Shown: positions 47,434 to 55,408 of the stretch, piece after piece
Layout of the letters: every line of letters starts with the position of its first letter
Position numbering within the stretch: the first letter of the stretch is position 1
Assembly (NCBI RefSeq): GCF_002865585.1
Contig: NZ_CP025581.1
Coordinates: 1,860,001 to 1,924,000, forward strand
From: Nocardioides houyundeii
GTDB taxonomy: Bacteria; Actinomycetota; Actinomycetes; Propionibacteriales; Nocardioidaceae
Direction: 5' to 3'
Length of the DNA: 64,000 nucleotides
Notes under the pieces: model-generated
Databases searched by the model: none
What the model was told of the DNA's origin: nothing
Seen by the model: the letters and a program-made list of their open reading frames with translations, nothing else
Position numbers and translations under genes: made by a program

Positions 47434-48959
47434 ATGACGCAGGACTATCTCGCCCGGATCGGCAACTTGATCCGCGATGCCCGCAAGCACCGTGGAATGA
47501 CCCAGCAGCAGCTCGCCGAGACTCTCGGCACCAGCCAGAGCGCGATCAACCGCATCGAGAAGGGGCACCAGAACCTCTCCCTGGAGATGCTCGCCCGAAT
47601 CGGCGCCGCGCTCGACTCCGAGATCGTCTCCGTCGGCGCCGGGCCGACCCACCTGCGCGTCACCGGCCCGACCACGCTGGCCGGGAAGATCGACGTCAAG
47701 ACCTCCAAGAACGCCGGAGTGGCGCTGTTGTGCGCCTCCCTGCTCAACCGCGGACGCACGACGCTCCGCAAGGTCGCTCGGATCGAGGAGGTCAACCGGC
47801 TCCTGGAGGTGCTGGAGTCGCTGGGAGTCCAGACCCGCTGGCTCAACTCGGACAACGACCTGGAGATCATCCCGCCTGAGGAGCTCGACCTGAGCGCCAT
47901 CGACGAGGCGGCAGCGCGCCGCACCCGCTCGGTGATCATGTTCCTGGGACCGCTGCTGCACCGCTACGACTCCTTCGACCTCCCCTACGCGGGCGGATGC
48001 CAGCTGGGCACCCGCACCGTGGAGCCGCACATGTCGGCGCTGCGCCCCTTCGGCCTGGAGATCAAGGCCAACGAGGGCGCCTACCACGCCCAGGTCAACC
48101 ACGCCGTGGAGCCGACCCGCCCCATCGTGCTGACCGAGCGCGGCGACACGGTCACCGAGAACGCGCTCATGGCCGCGGCCCTGCGCCCGAGCACCACGGT
48201 GATCCGCAACGCCTCCTCGAACTACATGGTCCAGGACCTCTGCTTCTACCTGCAGAAGCTGGGTGTCGAGGTCGAGGGCGTCGGCACGACGACGCTGAAG
48301 GTCACCGGTCTGGCGCGCATCGACGTCGACGTCGACTACTCCCCAGCGAGGACCCGATCGAGGCGATGTCACTGCTCGCCGCAGCGATCGTGACGAAGTC
48401 CGAGATCACGATCCAGCGGGTACCGATCGAGTTCCTCGAGATCGAGCTGTCGCTGCTGGAGGAGATGGGTCTGCAGTACAGCCGCACCGAGGAGTACGTC
48501 GCCAACAACGGCCGCACCCGGCTGGTGGACATCACCACCCGGGCCTCGGAGCTGCGGGCGCCGCTGGACAAGATCCACCCCATGCCGTTCCCCGGCCTGA
48601 ACATCGACAACCTGCCGTTCTTCGCGGTGATCGGTGCCGTCGCCGAGGGGCAGACCCTCCTGCACGACTGGGTCTACGAGAACCGGGCGATCTACCTCCT
48701 GGAGCTCAACAAGCTGGGCGCCGACGTCAAGCTCCTCGACCCGCACCGGGTGATGATCGAGGGGCCCACCCGCTGGTCGGGCGCCGAGATCGTCTGCCCG
48801 CCGGCGCTGCGTCCCGCGGTGGTGATCCTGCTCGCCATGCTCGCCTCGAAGGGCACCTCGGTGCTGCGGTCGACGTACGTCATCCACCGGGGCTACGAGG
48901 ACCTGGCGGAGCGGCTGAACACGCTGGGCGCCAACATCGAGACCTTCCGGGACATCTGA
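47434..48959 (+). CDS. HTH-XRE / MurA-like enolpyruvyl transferase fusion (one frameshift)
   Basis: A two-domain protein, about 508 residues when corrected. Residues about 5-60 form an XRE-type helix-turn-helix (RIGNLIRDARKHRGMTQQQL, GTSQSAINRIEKG). The rest (about 75-508) is a UDP-N-acetylglucosamine 1-carboxyvinyltransferase (EPSP-synthase fold). The substrate lysine-asparagine pair is in DVKTSKNAGVALL and the MurA-type active-site cysteine in YAGGCQLGTRTVEPHMSALR; the C-terminal part has RAIYLLELNKLGADV and STYVIHRGYEDLAERL. The frame breaks at four C (48341-48344); one extra C gives YSPSEDPIEAMSLL. Fusions of this type are known in Streptomyces and relatives. It probably couples a peptidoglycan-precursor-like reaction or ligand sensing to gene control (inference). 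ATG at 47434, leaderless-type. Confidence 0.85.
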
Positions 48960-48982
48960 GTCCGCCTTCCTCGTCACGTGTG

Positions 48983-49017
48983 GAGACCCCCGAGCGCGCC
49001 TGGCGCTCGGGGGTCTC
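48983..49017. terminator. Bidirectional terminator between HTH-MurA and the SDR gene
   Basis: Perfect 15-bp arms GAGACCCCCGAGCGC and GCGCTCGGGGGTCTC with a 5-nt loop, centred between two convergent genes. Confidence 0.85.
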
Positions 49018-49033
49018 GGTCGTTCGGGGTTGA

Positions 49034-49873
49034 CTACTTCGTGAACGCGCCGGCGTCGACCGGCAGGGTGACTCCGGTGACGTAGCGACCCTCGTCGCTG
49101 GTCAGGAACATGATCGCGTTCGTGATGTCGTCGCACTCCACCCACGGCACGGCGAGGGAGTTGAGCCCGACCATTCCGGGGATGGCCTTCTCCTCGGTGG
49201 CCTCCTCGTCCTCAGGCACGAACATGGAGTAGGTCCCGGGATTCTTGACCATGATCGTGGCCACGTTGGTCGGATGGATCGTGTTGACCCGGATGTTGTG
49301 CGGGGCCAGCTCGTTGGACATGGTGCGCATCAGGCCGACGATGCCGTGCTTGGCGCTCACGTAGTGGGCGACGTGCTGGATCCCCTTGAGTCCACCGATG
49401 GAGCTGGTGAACACCATCGAGCCGCCCTCGCCCTGGTCGATGAGCTTGGGTACCGCGACCTTGGCGGTGTGGAAGACCCCGGTGAGGTTGACGTCGATCA
49501 TGTCGCGCCACATCTCCGAGGTGAGCTCCCACGACTTGCCGTAGGTCGCGATGCCGGCGTTGGCGAGCACGATGTCGATCCGGCCGAGCTGGTCGACACC
49601 CTCGTCGAACGCCTTCTGCAGCCCGTCGAGGTCACGCACGTCGGCCTGGCGGGCGACGATGCGCTGTCCCGTGGCCTCCACGGCCTTGACCGTCTCCTGC
49701 AGCTCGTCCGGCGTGGCGAGCGGGTAGAACGGCGTCACCGAGTCGATCTCGGCACAGATGTCCACGGCGATGATGTCCGCACCCTGCTCCGCCATCCGGA
49801 TGGCGTGGTTGCGTCCCTGTCCCCGTGCCGCGCCCGTGATGAACGCGACCTTGCCTGCGAGTCGGCCTGCCAT
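49034..49873 (-). CDS. Mycofactocin-coupled SDR family oxidoreductase
   Basis: A 279-residue short-chain dehydrogenase. The nucleotide motif is FITGAARGQGRNHAIRMAEQGADIIAVDIC (residues 11-40), whose extended, insertion-containing form is the mark of the mycofactocin-coupled SDR group. These enzymes hold NAD tightly and pass electrons to mycofactocin. The catalytic Ser, Tyr and Lys are in FTSSIGGLKG and HYVSAKHGIVG, and NAG is in LANAGIATYG. Substrate alcohols in this group include terpene alcohols and ethanol-like compounds. The mycofactocin biosynthesis genes (mftA-F) are not in the window. It is divergent from the P450 gene, which could supply its alcohol substrate (inference). Confidence 0.9.
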   Translation of the reverse strand: MAGRLAGKVAFITGAARGQGRNHAIRMAEQGADIIAVDICAEIDSVTPFYPLATPDELQETVKAVEATGQRIVARQADVRDLDGLQKAFDEGVDQLGRIDIVLANAGIATYGKSWELTSEMWRDMIDVNLTGVFHTAKVAVPKLIDQGEGGSMVFTSSIGGLKGIQHVAHYVSAKHGIVGLMRTMSNELAPHNIRVNTIHPTNVATIMVKNPGTYSMFVPEDEEATEEKAIPGMVGLNSLAVPWVECDDITNAIMFLTSDEGRYVTGVTLPVDAGAFTK

Positions 49874-49906
49874 GAGTGCTCCATTCCATGCATATGATTG
49901 GGCTCT

Positions 49907-49937
49907 TTATGATCCACATCACACCATGGTCCGTCAA
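49907..49937 (-). promoter_or_regulatory. Candidate promoter of the SDR gene
   Basis: On the minus strand TTGACG (49937-49932) and TCATAA/ATCATA (about 49913-49907) are 18-19 bp apart, 34 nt upstream of the ATG at 49873. Confidence 0.45.
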
Positions 49938-49985
49938 CTCGGCTGTGCACCCAGCGCGCAGTTTCAGGTAGGCATTCCACGCCCC

Positions 49986-50014
49986 TTGTGACCTGGGTCA
50001 TACATGCCTATGGT
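49986..50014 (+). promoter_or_regulatory. Promoter of the P450 gene
   Basis: TTGTGA (49986-49991), 17 bp, TATGGT (50009-50014). Ideal spacing for the housekeeping sigma factor; the leader is about 30 nt and carries GAAGG before the ATG at 50051. Confidence 0.6.
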
Positions 50015-50050
50015 CCGCATGGTTAGACCCCTACAAGCGAAGGTGCACCC

Positions 50051-51313
50051 ATGTCGACAGCGGAACCCGCCAGCCCTCCCGACATCCTGTCCGCGGACTA
50101 CCTCGCGGACCCCTACCCCCTGCAGCGGGTGCTTCGTGACGAGCACCCGGTGCTCTTCCACGAGGCGACCCAGAGCTACCTGATCAGTCGGTTCGAGGAC
50201 GTCGCCGGAGCCTTCAAGAGTCCCGCCTTCTCGAGCCGGAACTACGAATGGCAGCTGGAGCCGCTGCACGGGCGCACGATCCTGCAGATGGAGGGCACCG
50301 AGCACTCCCGCCACCGGGCCCTCCTCAACCCGTTCTTCCGGGGCAAGGGGCTGGAGAAGTTCATGCCCGTGATCATGGACAACGCGGTGGGACTGATCAA
50401 CGGGATCGTCCAGCGGGCCGGCGACGACCTGATGGCCGAGATCGCACCTCGTGGCCGCACCGACCTCGTCGCCGACTTCACCACCTGGTTCCCGATCAAC
50501 GTCATGGTCGACATGCTCGGCCTGCCCAAGAGCGACCACGACCGGTTCCACCGCTGGTACGAGTCGATCATGGCGAGCCTGAACAACCTGGTCGGCGACC
50601 CCGAGGTGACCGCGGCCGCCGAGGCGACCAAGGCCGAGCTGCGGGACTACATGATGCCGATCATCGAGGAGCGGCGCACCGGCGACGGGGAGGACCTGCT
50701 CTCGCGCCTGTGCCGGGCTGAGGTCGACGGCCACCAGATGTCGGACGAGGAGATCAAGGCGTTCGTCAGCCTGCTCCTCGTGGCCGGTGGCGAGACCACC
50801 GACAAGGCCGTGGCCAGCATGGTGCGCAACCTGATCGACAACCCCGAGCAGCTCGAGGCCGTCCGCAAGGACCGCTCGCTGGTCAACAACGCCATCGCCG
50901 AGACGCTGCGCCACTCCGGCCCGGTGCACATGATCATGCGGCAGACCGAGCAGGACGTGGAGCTGCACGGCACCACGGTCCCGAGCGGGTCGACCTGCAT
51001 CATGATGCTCAGCTCCGCCAACCGCGACGAGCGGCAGTTCGCCGACCCGGAGAAGTTCGACATCTTCCGCGACGACCTCGATGTCGCCAAGGCGTTCAGC
51101 GGGGCCGCCAACCACGTCCAGTTCATCCTCGGCCGCCACTTCTGCGTCGGATCCCTGCTGGCCCAGACGGAGATGACGATCGCGCTCAACCTGGTGCTCG
51201 ACAACATGGAGAACCTCCGCTACCCCGACGGCTTCACCTCGCGTGAGGACGGGTTGTACTCCCGGGGCATCCCGGAGCTGCTCGTCGAGTTCGACCCGGT
51301 GCCCGCCGCGTAG
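50051..51313 (+). CDS. Cytochrome P450
   Basis: A 420-residue class I bacterial P450 monooxygenase. The I-helix oxygen-activating motif is AGGETTDKA (about residue 256), the K-helix ExxR is in IAETLRHSG (about 290), and the haem-binding loop FILGRHFCVGSLLAQTE has the thiolate cysteine at about 360. One change is notable: the usual FGxGxHxCxG reads ILGRHFCVG, where G-R-H-x-C is kept. It needs a ferredoxin and reductase, neither of which is nearby. It is divergent from a mycofactocin-coupled SDR, so a P450 hydroxylation followed by alcohol oxidation is a sensible joint role. The substrate is not predictable. Confidence 0.93.
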   Translation: MSTAEPASPPDILSADYLADPYPLQRVLRDEHPVLFHEATQSYLISRFEDVAGAFKSPAFSSRNYEWQLEPLHGRTILQMEGTEHSRHRALLNPFFRGKGLEKFMPVIMDNAVGLINGIVQRAGDDLMAEIAPRGRTDLVADFTTWFPINVMVDMLGLPKSDHDRFHRWYESIMASLNNLVGDPEVTAAAEATKAELRDYMMPIIEERRTGDGEDLLSRLCRAEVDGHQMSDEEIKAFVSLLLVAGGETTDKAVASMVRNLIDNPEQLEAVRKDRSLVNNAIAETLRHSGPVHMIMRQTEQDVELHGTTVPSGSTCIMMLSSANRDERQFADPEKFDIFRDDLDVAKAFSGAANHVQFILGRHFCVGSLLAQTEMTIALNLVLDNMENLRYPDGFTSREDGLYSRGIPELLVEFDPVPAA

Positions 51314-51370
51314 CAGCTCGGGCCGTCACGCGAGCCGCCGCGCCGGATCACAGATCCGCGCCCGGTCGTG

Positions 51371-51376
51371 GATACT
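51371..51376 (+). promoter_or_regulatory. -10 box (GATACT) 6 nt before the GDPD start
   Basis: GATACT ends 6 nt before the GTG at 51383, fitting a leaderless message and deciding between two in-frame GTG codons (51368 and 51383). Confidence 0.45.
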
Positions 51377-51382
51377 GCACGC

Positions 51383-52183
51383 GTGACGGCCCGAACGACG
51401 CGACCCGCCTACCTCCAGCACCCGGCTCAGGTGCTGGCGTTCGCGCACCGCGGCGGCTCCTACCACCCTGAGATCGAGGGCCTGGAGAACACCATGGCGG
51501 CCTTCGCCCATGCGGTGGCCCTTGGCTACGACTACCTGGAGACGGACGTCGTGGCCACCAGCGACGGCGTGCTGCTGGCCTTCCACGACACGGTGCTGGA
51601 CCGGGTCACCGACCGGACCGGGGAGGTCTCGGCCTCCATGTACGCCGAGGTGATGCAGGCCCTGATCGACGGCCGGGAGCGCATCCCGAGACTGACAGAC
51701 CTGCTCGCCGCCTTCCCGCAGGTGCGCTTCAACATCGACCTGAAGACCGACGGGGCCGTGCTCCCCCTGGTGGAGCTCATCGCCCGGCACGGTGCCCACG
51801 ACCGGATCCTCGTCGGGTCGTTCTCCGGACGCCGACTGCGCGCCTTCCGGCGCCTCACCCGGGGACGGGTGGCCACCTCGGCGCATCCTCTCGAGGTGGT
51901 CCTCTTCCGTCTGCTGCCGAGCGCGCGGCTGGCCGACCGGTTGTGCGGGGGCGCCCTCAGTGCGTTCCAGGTGCCGCACCGGAGGGGGCGCCTGCGGGTG
52001 GTCACCCCCGGGTTCGTACGACGGGCGCACGCCGTGGGCAAGCACGTCCATGTCTGGACCATCGACGACCCCGACGAGATGCGACTACTGCTGGACCGAG
52101 GCGTCGACGGCCTGATGACCGACCGCACAGACCTGCTCAAGGAGGTCCTGCGGGAACGCGGGGCATGGAGGGAGACCCGATGA
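51383..52183 (+). CDS. Glycerophosphodiester phosphodiesterase
   Basis: A 266-residue GDPD-type TIM-barrel enzyme that splits glycerophosphodiesters to glycerol 3-phosphate and an alcohol. Catalytic motifs are FAHRGGSYHPEIEGLENT (first histidine and the ENT motif), ETDVVATSDGVLLAFHDTVLDR (metal-binding E-D and second histidine), FNIDLKTDGA (lysine) and VWTIDDPDEMRLLLDRGVDGLMTDR near the end. No signal peptide is seen, so it acts in the cytoplasm. The GTG at 51383 is preferred because of the -10 box. It overlaps the MFS transporter gene by four bases, suggesting that the transporter moves its substrate or product. Confidence 0.9.
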   Translation: MTARTTRPAYLQHPAQVLAFAHRGGSYHPEIEGLENTMAAFAHAVALGYDYLETDVVATSDGVLLAFHDTVLDRVTDRTGEVSASMYAEVMQALIDGRERIPRLTDLLAAFPQVRFNIDLKTDGAVLPLVELIARHGAHDRILVGSFSGRRLRAFRRLTRGRVATSAHPLEVVLFRLLPSARLADRLCGGALSAFQVPHRRGRLRVVTPGFVRRAHAVGKHVHVWTIDDPDEMRLLLDRGVDGLMTDRTDLLKEVLRERGAWRETR

Positions 52184-53546
52184 CCGCCAACGAGGTCGCA
52201 GAGCCGAGCCCGGTGCGGTCCGGCTCGCGCTGGCCCGTCATCGCCTGGGGCCTGTGGGACTGGGGGTCCGCTGCGTTCAACGCCGTGATCACCACGTTCG
52301 TGTTCAGCGTCTACATCACCTCCGACTCGTTCGGCGAAGGCGCGAGCGGCAAGCTCGGCTGGGCACTCGCCGGCGCCGGTGTCCTGGTGGCCCTCTTCGC
52401 CCCGATCAGCGGCCAGCGGGCCGACCGCTCGGGACGACGTACCTACTGGCTGGCGGTCAACACCGCACTGGTGGTGCTTGCCTCGGTCGGCCTCTTCTTC
52501 GTCAAGCCCTCCCCGAGTACCTCTGGCTGGGCCTGCTGCTGCTCGCGGCCGGCAACGTCTTCTTCGAGTTCGCCTCGGTCAACTACAACGCGATGCTCAA
52601 CGAGATCGCCACCCCGGCCACCGTGGGGCGGGTCTCCGGACTCGGGTGGGGTCTGGGCTACATCGGCGGCATCGTGCTGCTGCTCTTCGTCTACTTCGGA
52701 CTCATCAATCCCGAAGTCGGACTGTTCGGCATCACCGACGAGCAGGCGTTGGACGTGCGGGTCACGATGCTGATCTGCGCGCTGTGGACGGTGCTGTTCA
52801 GCCTCCCGGTGATCCTGACGCTGCGCGACGACAAGAGCCAGCGCACGCCGCGGGGACCGCGGGTCGGGCTGGCGGCGTCCTACCGGCACCTGTTCCGCAC
52901 CGTGCGCGCGCTGTGGGAGACCGACCGCAACACCGCCTACTTCCTGCTCGCCTCCGCGGTGTTCCGGGACGGCCTGGCCGGGGTCTTCACCTTCGGCGGC
53001 GTGCTGGCGGCGGGCACCTTCGGGTTCTCCGACGGCGACGTCATCATCTTCGGCGTGGCAGCCAACGTGGTCGCTGGGGTCGCGACCATCCTGTTCGGCG
53101 CGCTCGACGACCGTCTGGGGCCCAAGCGGGTCATCGTGCTCTCGCTGAGCGCCATGCTGGTCGCGGGCTTCATGGTGTTCCTGATGCACGACGGCGGCAC
53201 CGTGATGTTCTGGATCTTCGGTCTGGTGCTGTGCATCTTCGTGGGTCCGGCGTCGTCCGCCTCGCGGACCTTCCTGGCGCGTCTCATCCCCGAGGGCGAG
53301 GAAGGTGAGATCTTCGGGCTCTACGCCACGACGGGCCGCGCGGTGAGCTTCATGGCGCCGGCCGCCTGGTCCGGGGCGATCCTGCTCGGCGCCGCCGTGA
53401 CCGGGGTGGCCGACGCCGACGACGTCCAGCACTGGGGCATCCTGGGGATCCTGCTCGTCCTCGCGATCGGCTTGGCTCTCGTGCTGCGGGTCAAGCCCCA
53501 GGTCCGGGAGGACTCCGCACTCGCGTCCTCCCAAAGTGCGGAATGA
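52180..53546 (+). CDS. MFS transporter, UMF1/Atg22-like (one frameshift)
   Basis: A 12-segment major facilitator transporter, about 455 residues when corrected. It opens with the UMF1-type motif WGLWDWGSAAFNAVITTFVF, and carries GQRADRSGRRTYWL between segments 2 and 3 and RVSGLGWGLGYIGGI. The frame breaks at four C (52511-52514): before it FVKPSP, and one added C gives PEYLWLGLLLLAAGN in register. The second part runs cleanly to 53546, so a sequencing error is likely. The ATG at 52180 overlaps the GDPD stop. Substrate unknown; linkage to GDPD suggests glycerophosphodiesters or their products (inference). Confidence 0.85.
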
Positions 53547-53603
53547 GCGGGTTCTGGCCCGTCTAGGAGTGTGTTCCCCCACATTGGGTATGTTGGAGTG
53601 AGC

Positions 53604-53629
53604 GGAATGTGGGTGCGGTCGATACCGTT
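53604..53629 (+). promoter_or_regulatory. SigR/SigH-type promoter of rbpA
   Basis: GGAAT (53604-53608), 18 bp, GTT (53627-53629), the exact consensus of the oxidative-stress sigma factor SigR (SigH). It lies about 105 bp upstream of the rbpA start. In Streptomyces rbpA is a known SigR target. A GGGTAT at 53586-53591 with a weak GNNT 15 bp upstream could be a second promoter. Confidence 0.75.
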
Positions 53630-53739
53630 GAACAAGCAATGACGGCCGACGCCGCATTTAGTGGCGTCCTGGAACCCGAATCCCGGTCGTCGTCGCCTGC
53701 AGACCGTGGGCGAAATCAAGAATTTGTGGAGGTGGCTTC

Positions 53740-54129
53740 ATGGCGGAGCGCACGTTGCGTGGTGCCAGGCTGGGTGGGCAGAGCTTCGAGGATGAGCGCG
53801 GCATTGAGTTCGCCGGCCGTCAGCAGGCCGGCTACCGGTGCAAGGAAGGCCACACGTTCGAGATCACCATGTCCGACGAGGCCGACGTCCCGGCTCTGTG
53901 GGAGTGCCCCAAGTGCGGCGCCGAGGCGCTGAGCACCTCCGGGATCACCCCCGACGAGAAGGTGGAGAAGCCGGCGCGCACCCACTGGGACATGCTGCTC
54001 GAGCGCCGCTCCGAGAAGGAGCTCGAGGACATTCTCAAGGAGCGCCTGGAGCTGCTCCGCGGTGGCGAGATCGGTCCGGCGCACCTGCACCGGGCGAACG
54101 CCAAGAAGCGCGTGAAGTCGACCGCCTGA
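53740..54129 (+). CDS. rbpA: RNA polymerase-binding protein RbpA
   Basis: A 129-residue actinobacterial transcription factor that binds RNA polymerase and the group 1/2 sigma factors and stabilises open complexes. It has the N-terminal ERTLRGARLGGQSFEDE tail, the zinc-binding core (RCKEGHTFEITMSDEADVP, WECPKCGAEA) and the C-terminal sigma-interacting helix (ARTHWDMLLERRSEKELEDILKERLELLR). Length is normal. The ATG at 53740 follows GGAGG. It is under a SigR-type promoter. It is convergent with fxsA, with a large hairpin between and inside the fxsA end. Confidence 0.96.
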   Translation: MAERTLRGARLGGQSFEDERGIEFAGRQQAGYRCKEGHTFEITMSDEADVPALWECPKCGAEALSTSGITPDEKVEKPARTHWDMLLERRSEKELEDILKERLELLRGGEIGPAHLHRANAKKRVKSTA

Positions 54130-54135
54130 CGGCTG

Positions 54136-54636
54136 TCAGGGATCGACGACCTCACCCCGGACGACGGGCCCATCGGGCCCGGGTCCGGGGTGAGGTGCAT
54201 TTGAGGCGTTCGACCCCCGGGTCTGACCGACGCTGCCGATCACCGTGGCCGAGAGCAGGCGGGCGGCGAAGAACCTGGTCAGCAGCCGCCGGGCCACGGG
54301 CCGGGTGATCGGCAGGATCAGCAGGATCCCGAAGGCATCGCTGACGAAGCCTGGGCTCAGCATCAGGGTGCCGCCGGCGATGATGAGCGCACCGTCGGCC
54401 AGCTCTCGCGAGGGCATCCTGCCAGCGGCCAGGGTGGCGTTCAGGGCTCGCCAGGCGCGCGCCCCCTCCCGTCGGATCACCCAGCCGCCCAGGAAGCTGT
54501 CCAGGACCAGCAGCACGATCGTCCACCAGGCACCGATCGTCTGGCCGACCTGGATCAACACCCAGATCTCGGCCAGGGGCATCACCACGAGCAGCACGAA
54601 CAGGACCCACATCGGGATCCCTCGACGAGAAGTCAT
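54136..54636 (-). CDS. fxsA: FxsA family membrane protein
   Basis: A 166-residue membrane protein of the FxsA family (suppressor of F exclusion of phage T7 in E. coli). The family motif runs LLVVMPLAEIWVLIQVGQTIGAWWTIVLLV (residues 15-44), followed by LDSFLGGWVIRREGARAW and the second hydrophobic hairpin ALIIAGGTLMLSPGFVSDAFGILLILP (82-108). The C-terminal 40 residues are polar and partly coded by a large inverted repeat, so their sequence may be set by RNA structure rather than protein function. It lies just downstream of nothing else on its strand; ppm1 lies 8 bp upstream in the same direction, so they may be co-transcribed. Confidence 0.9.
   Translation of the reverse strand: MTSRRGIPMWVLFVLLVVMPLAEIWVLIQVGQTIGAWWTIVLLVLDSFLGGWVIRREGARAWRALNATLAAGRMPSRELADGALIIAGGTLMLSPGFVSDAFGILLILPITRPVARRLLTRFFAARLLSATVIGSVGQTRGSNASNAPHPGPGPDGPVVRGEVVDP
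54151..54194. terminator. Bidirectional hairpin within the 3' end of fxsA
   Basis: Perfect 11-bp arms CTCACCCCGGA and TCCGGGGTGAG with GGGCCC palindromes in the loop. It ends the rbpA transcript and also lies inside the last codons of fxsA. Confidence 0.65.
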
Positions 54637-54643
54637 CTCTCAA

Positions 54644-55408
54644 TCATGCGTGACGAGACCCAGAGAAGCGCCGGCGGAGCCGGTCGCGACGCTCGGCGAG
54701 ACCCCAGCGGGTGATCAGCTTGAGCGACTCGGTCGCCACGTCCTTGCTCATCTTGGAGTCGCCGCGCTGGCGCTCGATGAAGTCGATCGGCACCTCCACG
54801 ACGCTCATGCCATGGCTCAGCGTGCGGTAGGCCATGTCGGTCTGGAAGACATACCCGGTGGAGCGCACGGTGTCGAGGTCGATCGTCTCCAGCGTGCTAC
54901 GTCGGAAGAGCCGGAAGCCCGCGGTGGCGTCCTTCACCCGGATCCCCAGGAGGAGCCGCACGTAGAGGTTGCCGCCACGCGAGAGCGCCTCGCGAGACTT
55001 CGGCCAGTTCACGATGGAGCCCCCCCGGACCCAGCGCGAACCGATGACCAGGTCGGCTCCCTCGGCGAGGGCGTCGATGAGGCGCTGGAGCTGCTCGGGC
55101 TGGTGCGATCCGTCGGCGTCCATCTCCCCGATCACGTCGTAGCCCTGCGCCAGGGCGACCTTGAACCCGTGGACGTAGGCCGCCCCCAGGCCGGCCTTCT
55201 CCGTGCGGTGCAGCACGTGGACGTGGTCGTCGGACTCCGCGAGCTCGTCGGCGATCTTGCCGGTGCCGTCCGGGGAGCCGTCGTCCACGACGAGCACGTG
55301 GACCTCGGGCTGGGCCTTGCGCAACCGCTCCACGATCCACGCGAGGTTGCTCGCCTCGTTGTAGGTCGGTACGACCATGACGGTGCGGCCCAGAAGGTTC
55401 TGCGTCAC
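54644..55408 (-). CDS. ppm1: Polyprenol monophosphomannose synthase
   Basis: A 254-residue GT2-family glycosyltransferase that makes polyprenyl-phosphate-mannose for lipoglycans and protein mannosylation. The fold starts with TVMVVPTYNEASNLAWIVERL; the nucleotide-binding VLVVDDGSPDGTG and the DxD metal site GEMDADGSHQPEQ follow. DATAGFRLFRR and VEVPIDFIERQRGDSKMS are Ppm1/Dpm1 landmarks. No membrane segments are seen, so it associates with the membrane through its partner. The GTG at 55408 has GGGAG upstream. It overlaps the lnt stop by four bases (GTGA); in M. tuberculosis the same two domains are one fused protein. Confidence 0.92.
   Translation of the reverse strand: MTQNLLGRTVMVVPTYNEASNLAWIVERLRKAQPEVHVLVVDDGSPDGTGKIADELAESDDHVHVLHRTEKAGLGAAYVHGFKVALAQGYDVIGEMDADGSHQPEQLQRLIDALAEGADLVIGSRWVRGGSIVNWPKSREALSRGGNLYVRLLLGIRVKDATAGFRLFRRSTLETIDLDTVRSTGYVFQTDMAYRTLSHGMSVVEVPIDFIERQRGDSKMSKDVATESLKLITRWGLAERRDRLRRRFSGSRHA

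Noticed and set aside
53639..53739. ATG-started frame before rbpA
   Set aside because: It runs out of frame into rbpA without resembling any protein; it is the rbpA leader.
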